Assembly (NCBI GenBank): GCA_900314995.1
Contig: OMXK01000024.1
Span: forward strand, 1 to 64,000
Origin: an uncultured Prevotella sp.
Lineage (GTDB): Bacteria > Bacteroidota > Bacteroidia > Bacteroidales > Bacteroidaceae
Direction: 5' to 3'
Length of the DNA stretch: 64,000 bases
The stretch's first letter is position 1; every line of letters begins with the position of its first letter. Position numbers and translations under genes: made by a program. Positions 1 to 12,439 of the stretch are shown piece after piece. The notes under the pieces were generated by a model that saw only the letters and a list, made by a program, of their open reading frames with translations, was not told the DNA's origin and ran no database searches.

Positions 1-54
1 TATAATCGTAATCTCAGGCTGTCTGAGTGATCTTTGTTGGGTCTTTCTTGCCAT
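1..54 (-). CDS. RloB-like protein, N-terminal fragment cut by window edge
   Basis: Only the first 18 codons are in the window; they translate as MARKTQQRSLRQPEITII. An AGGAGG ribosome-binding site lies 7 bases upstream of the ATG, just inside the end of the preceding ATPase gene. A short basic N-terminus leading into a hydrophobic strand is typical of the RloB family, which is usually encoded directly downstream of an RloA-type AAA ATPase in abortive-infection or restriction-associated loci. The position directly after such an ATPase is the main support. The rest of the gene is outside the window, so the catalytic core cannot be checked. Confidence 0.55.
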   Translation of the reverse strand, partial: MARKTQQRSLRQPEITII

Positions 55-66
55 TTACAGTCCTCC

Positions 67-1272
67 TTACATGATGATGTTAGGCAATGCTCCAAACTGG
101 CCGTTCATGTAGGCCCGATGGATGGATGACAGTTTGTTAAGCCCTCGGAACTCCACCAACGAGAACAGGTTGCTGTTGCCGTCCTTCCCCTTCTCCGTAA
201 ACCAAACGGAATCCTTACCGAAGATGTCGTCAATATCTCGCAGGATGGGGTCGTAGTGGGTGGTAACAATCAGTTGTGACTGGTTGGCCTTCTTGTTGAC
301 GAAGCGGGTGAGCATATACTCCATCAGATTCGGATGGATAGAGGCTTCCAACTCGTCGACACACAACAGCCCTTGGCATTTCAGTTGCGAGTAGATGATG
401 GACTCCAGTTCCACCATACGAGTTGTACCGGCACTTTGGCTGTTTTCTGGCAAAACATAGTCCTCTTCGCCTCGCTCTGTCTCCACCTTGTGCCCAAAGA
501 GTGCTGCCATCTTCTTGATCTTGATATCGGAGATGTTGAAATCTGCCTCCTTCACAAAGTGCATGAGATATTCCTTGAACGTAGAATCCTCCGACAACAT
601 GTTCTTGGTCGTGTCAGAGATAGCCGTATCTGAGCCATTGATGAGCGGCATCATACGACTGTCAATCCAACTGCGCATATCGTCGAGGTAAGTCACAGCC
701 ACATTCACTTTCTTCAGTACAGCTAGGATAGACATGTTACGCAAGCAGTTCACAGAGAGCGCATCAATCTCAGCCTGTGAGAGCTTGACTGCAGCAGGGT
801 TGAACGTCAGCTTCGATATGCCGTTGACATCCTCACGGGTAAAGACCTTAGTGGGGCGGTTGCTGAGATAGACATACAACACCTCGCTGCACACCTTCTC
901 TGGATTGACTACCAACTGGTACCAATAGCGTATGCCGTTGACGTAGAGTTTTACATCAAACTCTGTGTCGTATTTCAATGCGTCAGGCTGCATCAAGAAC
1001 GGCCGCACATCAGTACCCTCATCGTTCTTCATCGGAATCTTATTCCAGAATACCCGTAGGAAGTCGATGGCTTCAAGCAAGTTCGACTTGCCGCTGGCAT
1101 TGGCACCCAGTACCACAGCGAAGCGTAGCAACTGAACACCATCGGGCATGGTCACGACACTATTGTATTTGTCATTCCCTGATGTCTCGAAACTCAGTAC
1201 CACCTCGTCACGAAACGACTTGAAGTTTTTCAAATTCGCCACAAAAACGAATTTTATTTTTAAAATTAGCAT
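67..1272 (-). CDS. AAA family ATPase, RloA/AAA_15-like
   Basis: This 401-residue protein has an SMC/ABC-like ATPase layout. The N-terminus contains the NFKSF motif seen at the start of OLD/RloA-type ATPases, followed by a Walker A motif GANASGKSN at about residues 56-64. A Walker B-like stretch LLCVDELEASIHP lies near residue 305, and LIVTTHYDPILRDI near residue 340 looks like the switch histidine segment. The family is found in anti-phage and restriction-linked operons. The partner gene starting 12 bases downstream looks like RloB, which fits a two-gene RloAB unit. Substrate and biological trigger cannot be read from sequence; an unrelated DNA-repair role remains possible. Confidence 0.8.
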   Translation of the reverse strand: MLILKIKFVFVANLKNFKSFRDEVVLSFETSGNDKYNSVVTMPDGVQLLRFAVVLGANASGKSNLLEAIDFLRVFWNKIPMKNDEGTDVRPFLMQPDALKYDTEFDVKLYVNGIRYWYQLVVNPEKVCSEVLYVYLSNRPTKVFTREDVNGISKLTFNPAAVKLSQAEIDALSVNCLRNMSILAVLKKVNVAVTYLDDMRSWIDSRMMPLINGSDTAISDTTKNMLSEDSTFKEYLMHFVKEADFNISDIKIKKMAALFGHKVETERGEEDYVLPENSQSAGTTRMVELESIIYSQLKCQGLLCVDELEASIHPNLMEYMLTRFVNKKANQSQLIVTTHYDPILRDIDDIFGKDSVWFTEKGKDGNSNLFSLVEFRGLNKLSSIHRAYMNGQFGALPNIIM

Positions 1273-1864
1273 GATTTAACCAAATCTGATGATTAAAATA
1301 TAGGATCATTCAGTTTTATAGTGCCTTTTGCTTATATATGCATATAATTTGTGATTTTTTAACCAAAAAATAGCATTTTGACTGTTGGCGTGATGGCGTC
1401 TGCCCTGGTATACCCGTTTTGGTGGTGTGTTTTTGAAATCCAAACATAAATCCATCCGTCATCTGTCACTTTTTGACGTAATATATTGATATTATTTGCA
1501 TTATGAGTGACAGATATGTGTTTCATCTGTCACTTTCTGTCACTTTTGGGTGATTTTGGGTTTGAAGGCACTTTTCTGATAGTTTGTCGTAAGGGGAAGG
1601 ATAGTTTGCTTACGAGTGAGCACCCTTTTGTCGGTATGTGATTTGGAGAAAAGTGCCTGCAAAGTGACGGTTTTTAGCCGAAAAACCATCAAAAAGCTAG
1701 TGAAAAGTGACAGATAGTGACAGATTAGCTGATAAAAATTGATATTTATAACGCTTATTTTCAGCAAGTTAAATAAAATGGTGACAGATGACGGATGATT
1801 TTCTATTTCAATTTAAAAGCTTGTTTGAAATATTGTATCTTAGCAGGCAAAAAGCCATTGAAAT
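1273..1864. other. Intergenic region holding a MITE-like repeat, no convincing gene
   Basis: No convincing gene lies here. Most of the space is filled by a nested inverted-repeat element at 1453-1797, listed separately. A 75-codon open frame on the minus strand (1540-1767) sits inside that element, is lysine- and threonine-rich and lacks recognisable domain features, so I regard it as a by-product of the repeat. A promoter-like TATCTTAG (one mismatch to TAnnTTTG) at about 1839-1846 precedes the small open frame at 1865. Confidence 0.6.
1453..1797. repeat. MITE-like element with nested inverted repeats
   Basis: The ends are a perfect 17-bp inverted repeat: CATCCGTCATCTGTCAC at 1453-1469 and GTGACAGATGACGGATG at 1781-1797. 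Inside lie a 21-bp inverted pair with one mismatch (1527-1547 and 1703-1723), a perfect 11-bp pair GGCACTTTTCT/AGAAAAGTGCC (1567-1577 and 1647-1657) and a perfect 7-bp pair TCGTAAG/CTTACGA (1587-1593 and 1609-1615). The pairs are concentric to within about 25 bp, so the whole 345 bp could fold as one long imperfect hairpin. This is how non-autonomous miniature transposable elements look. No target-site duplication is obvious. Confidence 0.6.
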
Positions 1865-2023
1865 ATGAAGGTAACGATATTCAAGCGCATGGTTCAGGAG
1901 ATTTGTCTGAAGTGCAAACAGCTCCACCATGCGCTTAATCACGATGAGCGCATGGTGGAGCTGTTAACAGTAAGAGATGTTTTGCTTGCGGATAAAGTAT
2001 CTCGTGAGGAAACTCTAAGTTAG
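1865..2023 (+). CDS. Possible small protein of 52 residues, unknown
   Basis: An ATG-started frame of 52 codons follows a near-consensus Bacteroidota promoter (TATCTTAG, with TTTG about 20 bp upstream). The product is basic and contains two cysteines spaced CLKC. Its last bases overlap the end of the convergent esterase gene (esterase stop codon at 2020-2022). The middle of the frame is a 17-bp perfect inverted repeat, so the apparent coding potential may be secondary to a structural element. I do not recognise the protein. It may be a real small gene, a remnant, or simply the transcript end of the neighbouring operon. Confidence 0.25.
   Translation: MKVTIFKRMVQEICLKCKQLHHALNHDERMVELLTVRDVLLADKVSREETLS
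1919..1963. repeat. 17-bp perfect inverted repeat with 11-base loop
   Basis: CAGCTCCACCATGCGCT at 1919-1935 and AGCGCATGGTGGAGCTG at 1947-1963 are exact reverse complements separated by 11 bases. The hairpin lies about 60 bases downstream of the esterase stop codon on the minus strand, where an operon end would be expected. No T-run follows it on either strand, so a classical intrinsic terminator is not assured. Confidence 0.7.
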
Positions 2024-3498
2024 TTTGGCAGGATCGGCTCGCCCATTTCTGAGGCTTCGGCATCCTTGTCGTTGAGCTTGAAGAGCATGAATTTGGGATC
2101 CTCAGCTGTGCAAGGAGTCCAGACACCGTCTTTCTCACCGTTGGGATTGCTGTACTTGGCAAAGTTTGTCCAGTAAGTCAGCATCTTCTCAGAGAGATCC
2201 CAGTCGCCTTGGGTCCAGGGGCGCCAGCAGTGCTTCAGACTCTTAAACACAAACCATAGATCTGAAGAGTGGAAGGCACCTTTCAGACGGTCGGTAATCT
2301 CAGGATGCTTGCCGTCATCGGGCAATGGACGGGCAAACTCGTAGGCCCAGGCCTTAACCCCCTGGCTCTGACGAACCTTGCAGAACTCGGCGATGCCAGG
2401 CCCCATCGAACCCATATCATTGAGTGTGTAGCCAATCATATAAGGTACGTCGGCGATGCTGCCTTCGCGGGTGGCCTCGTCAAAACTCTTCAGGGATACA
2501 TAGCCGTCGACGATCGGGCGCTGCATGATGATGACATCGCTCTTGGTGGCTGCGTTATAGATAGTGCCAACGGTATAGAGCACCTCCGTAGAAGCAGCGC
2601 GAAGCTTGGCGAGATCCGTTAGTCCGGCCCAGTCCATCACCTTCTTGGTCTCTGCCTCAGCCTCCTGCAGGGTGGGGTTATAGGTGAAGAACTTCACGTT
2701 AGGCGTAGCCAGCTTTTCCTCCTCGCCGTCCTTGGCAGGGATATTGATGCCACCACCGCTCATGATGACAGCCTTGTGGAAGAGTCCGCGTGCCAATGGC
2801 GATTCACAGAGCGTCTTGACGCTGCCTGCTCCGGCACTCTGTCCGAAGATGGTGACATTATCAGGATCGCCACCGAACTGCGCGATATTCTGCTTGATCC
2901 ATTTCAGCGACTGGATCTGATCCAGGATACCATAGTTGCCTGATACGTGGTGAGGACTCTCTGCCGACAGTTCTGGATGAGGCATGAAGCCGAAAATGCC
3001 CAGACGGTAGTTGATGGAGACGAGTACGACATCCTTCGAGGCCCACTCCTGACCATCAAACTCGGGTTCTGATCCCCAACCCTCACGATAGCCGCCTCCG
3101 TGAATCCACAGGGCCACGGGCAGTTTCTTGTCGACATCGCCAGGGGCTTTGGTGTAGACATTCAGATAGAGACAGTCCTCGCTGTAGGGAGCCTCGTCGC
3201 CGTAGCCCCATTCAGAGGTGTAGAAGCCCGGATAGTGGACGCCCTGATAGCCGGGATGGCCGAACTTGTCGCAGATGCGGACACCTTCCCAGGCCACGAC
3301 GGGCTGTGGCTCTTTCCAGCGCAGATCGCCGATAGGCGGTGCGGCATAGGGTATACCTTTATAGACATATACGCCTGGATTCTCTGCCAGGACTCCCTGA
3401 ATCTGACCGCCCTCAATGGTCAGAACAGGATTTTCCACTTTGGGCGCCGTGCATCCCAACATTGCCAACAGGGGCAATAAGAAAATTGCTTTCTTCAT
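2020..3498 (-). CDS. Type-B carboxylesterase family lipoprotein
   Basis: The 492-residue product belongs to the type-B carboxylesterase (alpha/beta hydrolase) family. It starts with a lipoprotein signal, MKKAIFLLPLLAMLGC, whose LAMLGC is a good lipobox. Family hallmarks are EDCLYLNVY, the oxyanion-hole HGGGY and the nucleophile elbow GQSAGA (family norm GESAGG; the Glu-to-Gln change next to the serine is tolerated in some members). A C-terminal GAFHSSD supplies the likely catalytic histidine. I chose the ATG at 3498; the TTG two codons earlier is less likely. It is the last gene of an operon with the double SASA esterase, GH31 and CE1-GH43, so a role removing ester substituents from hemicellulose fragments is inferred. 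Confidence 0.82.
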   Translation of the reverse strand: MKKAIFLLPLLAMLGCTAPKVENPVLTIEGGQIQGVLAENPGVYVYKGIPYAAPPIGDLRWKEPQPVVAWEGVRICDKFGHPGYQGVHYPGFYTSEWGYGDEAPYSEDCLYLNVYTKAPGDVDKKLPVALWIHGGGYREGWGSEPEFDGQEWASKDVVLVSINYRLGIFGFMPHPELSAESPHHVSGNYGILDQIQSLKWIKQNIAQFGGDPDNVTIFGQSAGAGSVKTLCESPLARGLFHKAVIMSGGGINIPAKDGEEEKLATPNVKFFTYNPTLQEAEAETKKVMDWAGLTDLAKLRAASTEVLYTVGTIYNAATKSDVIIMQRPIVDGYVSLKSFDEATREGSIADVPYMIGYTLNDMGSMGPGIAEFCKVRQSQGVKAWAYEFARPLPDDGKHPEITDRLKGAFHSSDLWFVFKSLKHCWRPWTQGDWDLSEKMLTYWTNFAKYSNPNGEKDGVWTPCTAEDPKFMLFKLNDKDAEASEMGEPILPN

Positions 3499-3527
3499 AC
3501 ACAATGATTTTAGTTAGGGTTATTGGT

Positions 3528-9028
<5,501 letters not shown>

Positions 9029-9032
9029 GCGC

Positions 9033-12000
9033 TTAATTGTTGAAAGTCCACCAGTCGAGACGGGTATCACCATTGGTGTTGTCAAAACAGAGGTAGAGGT
9101 CGTGAACGCCTCTCACATCGCTGGTCTTGGTGCTGAAGGTCTTGTACTTCTCCACACTTCCCGTTTTTGAGATTTCGGCCTCACCGATTACAGTCCCTTT
9201 CTGCCCATCTATGCGCAGGGTTACTTTACAGGTTCCCGTTGAGGCGGCCGTGATGCTGAATTTCTTGGCACCTTTCTCACCAAAGTCAACACCACGGAGT
9301 TTGATGAACTCCCCGTCGTTGATGTCGAAGATATACATGTTCTTCTTTCCTGTCGATGTCGGCATGTCTGCTACGACACCCGTGTTCTCGATACCCATCT
9401 TGGCACTCTTCAGACCGTAGCCCCATGCCATTGTCTCTGCCTCTACCCGCTCGTAGGGATTCAGCCAGCAGAGCTGTTTCATAGGCTCCTGATCAAGCCA
9501 GTAGGGCACCTGCTGGATGGTACCGTCCTCGTTGTAGGTGATCTCTGTACCTGAAACACTGCGACGTTCATGGTGTACGAAAGTGTCGAGGTGCATCAGG
9601 TCGTAGTTCTGGCCGAAGACATACGAATGCCCCTTGAAATCGCAGATGCCAGGATGATTACCACGGTCGCGGAGTGTAGGGCGCATGATGTAGTTCTTCC
9701 ACTCCCAGGGGCCTGTGGGCGAATCGCTCATGGCATAGCCCAAAGCCTCTGGGCAACAGGTGCTGGCAAAGGCGCAATAGTAGTGCCCGTTGCGCTTGTA
9801 GAACCAGGGGCCTTCCTGATAATGCTTGATATGGGGCAGTTTCACCACCTCACTCTTCAGTGATGTCATGTCGTCGTTAAGCTTGGCATAAAACGTATGC
9901 GGATTACCCCAGTACAGATAGGCTTGTCCGTCGTCATCCGTATAGACTGAAGGATCGATGTCGTACCAGTTGCTTTGGTCCCATACCAATGGTTTGCCCA
10001 GCGGATCCTTAAAAGGGCCGTAAGGCGAGTCTGCCTCGAGCACGGCGATACCGTGTCCGTGGAGTGGGGCATAGAGATAATACTTGCCGTTGCGTTCTAC
10101 AGTCTGGATGGCCCATGCGCCGTTTTCACGGCTGCGCCAGGGAATGTCCTTCAGCGAGGCTACGGCACCGTGCTCTGTCCAGTTCACCATATCGGTGGTG
10201 CTCCACAGCAGCCAGTCGTACATGAAAAAACCTGCCGAACTCTTTTCGTTCACATCGGGAATGTCTTCGGGCGAAGCATCATGGGAGGTGAAGAGGAAGA
10301 GCCTGTCGCCCACGACCAGTGGCGAAGGGTCTGCCGTATATTTTGTCTGAAAAAGGGGCAGGTTCATACTGATCTCGCCCTTTACGGCTGCCTGTAGCAT
10401 CAGCGAGTCGAGAAGCGACTCCAGCGCATGTCTGCGCTCAGGCCAGCTGTTGTAGTCGTCGGCCTTGATGGTGTATTTCTTGTCGCAGCACTGCTTGCCT
10501 GCCTTGTCACAGCACTGCAGGCCTTTGCCTTTGCAGCAGGCATCGCCCGTCATGATGCAGAAAGGAGGAAGTTTCTTGGCAGCAATCAGCTTGTCGGCTA
10601 TCACATCGGCACCGCCAATCTTAAACCAGCTCTCCATCGTGTCGTCCTTTCCGGGGATCAGTTGTATCATGAACTTGGCCTCCCCGCTAGCAGGACGATA
10701 GCAAGCCTTTTCTGTATTCAGGTCGTAGTTCACCACACCGTGTGCGATATCGGCCATATTCGAATAGTGGAAGGGATTGGCGGGATTATTGCAGATGCTA
10801 GGCTTGAAGCCTTTCAGCGGGGCGAGGTACATGTTCTGAGGATCGGCCACGGGTGTGCCGTCTACGATGTAGTAGTAAGTGAAAGCTTCATAGAGGTGCT
10901 CGTCGATCTCCGTATGCCAGATACCGTCACTGTCGCGCTCCATGGCCTTGGGCTTGGGCAGAATTTCTGCTGCCAACAGCACCTCTTTGGCCTCGGGTGC
11001 CTTCATACGGAAAATCACACTGTCGTATTTGTATTCGGGCGAGATGATGGGCTTCGGGAACAGTCTGGCCATCACCCCGGGCGTAAACTGCGCTTCCTTG
11101 CCAGTGGCGGGTTTCGCAGGCTGTGCGTTCTTCATTGCTTCTGCCGATGCCTTGGGGTTGAAGAGCAGGGGCAGGGTCTTGCTCAGGAAGTACTTGGCGT
11201 TCATCCAGGTATGGCCGAACTTGTCGTGGGTGTATTCCTTCACACAGGTGATGCCGTGCTTGTCGAGGAACTCCATATAGTCGCGGGCATTGCCATACAG
11301 GAAATCATCCGTACCGACACCCAGCCAGAAAAGATGGATCTTGCCGTTTGTGTCAGCGGCATTGTCGTACACACCGGGAATCTCTGTAGAGGTAAACGAA
11401 CTGTAGCTGCACAGATACGAGAACTTGTCGAGATGACTCAGTCCATTATGCAGAGCCTGGTTGCCGCCGCGCGAGAAACCGCCGATGGCACGATGGTCGG
11501 CATCGTTGATGGTGCGGTAGTGATGCTCGATATAAGGCATCAGGTCATCGTTCAGATCCAGACTGAAGACATCCTTGCCAAACATGGTCTGGGGCACACC
11601 GGCGATGTCGGGCACCGATGGCAGCAACTTGTAGGGATTGCCGTAGGGCAGCACCACAATCATCTCCTCGGCCTTGCCTTCAGCCAGCAGATTGTCGAGG
11701 ATATAGTTCACGCGGCCTACCTTGTAGTACACCTCCTCCGTATCCGTCGTGCCGCTGATCAGGTAGAACACAGGATATTTCTTCCCCGTATTCTCCTTGT
11801 ACTTCGGTGGCAGATACACCACGGCCTGATTCGTGGCACCCAGACTCTTGGAGTAGTAGTGGATATACTCCAGACTGCCGTGGGGCACGTCGAGGATGTC
11901 GTGCGCCAGTTTGCCGCCTTTCGCCGGTATCTCCAGCAGTGAGTTCTTAAAGCCTTCGTTGGGGAAATACTGCGGATTCTCAGGATCCATCACGCTCACC

Positions 12001-12257
12001 CCGTCGACGATGAAGCAGTAGGGGTACATGTCGGGGGCTGCAGGACCTAGCGTCGCTTCCCATAGACCAGTCGCGGCATTGCGCTTCATGGGGTTGCGAC
12101 CTGCGAACTGCACGTCCACCAGCACCTCCTTCGCCTGGTCGTTTTTGTATTGGAAAGTGACGGTTCCGTCTTCATGACAGATGGTTGAAGGCTGGGCTGC
12201 TACCATCGAGGCCCAGGCAAGAAATAATCCGGATAACAATGATCTGCAGAAATTCAT
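9033..12257 (-). CDS. Multidomain CE1 esterase - GH43 - CBM6 fusion
   Basis: The 1,074-residue secreted protein has, in order: a signal peptide; a CBM48-like domain (about 25-120); a CE1/esterase-D domain with GGFSRGG, VGTDDF and KFGHTWM as nucleophile, acid and histidine sites (about 125-375); a second CBM48-like domain (about 405-500); a shortened CE1-like segment that stops before any nucleophile (about 505-620); a GH43 five-bladed propeller (about 625-925; YTADPSP, DIDPSVY and YQEGPWF hold the three acidic residues); and a C-terminal CBM6. A cluster of cysteine pairs (CCKGKG, QCCDKAG, QCCDKK) sits near residues 570-592. It is the first gene of its operon, behind a TAACTTTG promoter. The likely role is removal of ester groups plus arabinose or xylose from arabinoxylan. 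Confidence 0.88.
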   Translation of the reverse strand: MNFCRSLLSGLFLAWASMVAAQPSTICHEDGTVTFQYKNDQAKEVLVDVQFAGRNPMKRNAATGLWEATLGPAAPDMYPYCFIVDGVSVMDPENPQYFPNEGFKNSLLEIPAKGGKLAHDILDVPHGSLEYIHYYSKSLGATNQAVVYLPPKYKENTGKKYPVFYLISGTTDTEEVYYKVGRVNYILDNLLAEGKAEEMIVVLPYGNPYKLLPSVPDIAGVPQTMFGKDVFSLDLNDDLMPYIEHHYRTINDADHRAIGGFSRGGNQALHNGLSHLDKFSYLCSYSSFTSTEIPGVYDNAADTNGKIHLFWLGVGTDDFLYGNARDYMEFLDKHGITCVKEYTHDKFGHTWMNAKYFLSKTLPLLFNPKASAEAMKNAQPAKPATGKEAQFTPGVMARLFPKPIISPEYKYDSVIFRMKAPEAKEVLLAAEILPKPKAMERDSDGIWHTEIDEHLYEAFTYYYIVDGTPVADPQNMYLAPLKGFKPSICNNPANPFHYSNMADIAHGVVNYDLNTEKACYRPASGEAKFMIQLIPGKDDTMESWFKIGGADVIADKLIAAKKLPPFCIMTGDACCKGKGLQCCDKAGKQCCDKKYTIKADDYNSWPERRHALESLLDSLMLQAAVKGEISMNLPLFQTKYTADPSPLVVGDRLFLFTSHDASPEDIPDVNEKSSAGFFMYDWLLWSTTDMVNWTEHGAVASLKDIPWRSRENGAWAIQTVERNGKYYLYAPLHGHGIAVLEADSPYGPFKDPLGKPLVWDQSNWYDIDPSVYTDDDGQAYLYWGNPHTFYAKLNDDMTSLKSEVVKLPHIKHYQEGPWFYKRNGHYYCAFASTCCPEALGYAMSDSPTGPWEWKNYIMRPTLRDRGNHPGICDFKGHSYVFGQNYDLMHLDTFVHHERRSVSGTEITYNEDGTIQQVPYWLDQEPMKQLCWLNPYERVEAETMAWGYGLKSAKMGIENTGVVADMPTSTGKKNMYIFDINDGEFIKLRGVDFGEKGAKKFSITAASTGTCKVTLRIDGQKGTVIGEAEISKTGSVEKYKTFSTKTSDVRGVHDLYLCFDNTNGDTRLDWWTFNN

Positions 12258-12282
12258 AATGCATATATGATTAATTTGGTTG

Positions 12283-12290
12283 CAAAGTTA
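12283..12290 (-). promoter_or_regulatory. Bacteroidota -7 promoter box for the CE1-GH43 operon
   Basis: TAACTTTG on the minus strand matches the TAnnTTTG consensus and lies 26 bases upstream of the ATG of the first gene. Confidence 0.7.
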
Positions 12291-12397
12291 CGAATTAATT
12301 GTGATTTATTGTTTATTATTTGTATCATTATTTATATAATATGTAACTTCTGGTTAAACCATTTGCGGTAAACTGATTCTAATTGATATAAATTTCG

Positions 12398-12405
12398 TAT
12401 TTTTG
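12398..12405 (+). promoter_or_regulatory. Bacteroidota -7 promoter box for the GH43 operon
   Basis: TATTTTTG matches TAnnTTTG and lies 34 bases upstream of the first GH43 ATG. It diverges from the promoter at 12283-12290, so the two hemicellulase operons share a control region of about 180 bp. Confidence 0.65.
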
Positions 12406-12439
12406 CAACAGTAAATTTAACTATTCATTTTCAGCGCCA

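Noticed and set aside
1540..1767. 75-codon minus-strand frame within the MITE-like element
   Set aside because: It is contained in the inverted-repeat structure, lacks a promoter and has no recognisable feature.
10428..11942. Open frame of 504 codons on the plus strand inside the CE1-GH43 gene
   Set aside because: It is antisense to a well-supported multidomain enzyme and its translation has no recognisable domain; long antisense frames are common in GC-rich host genes.
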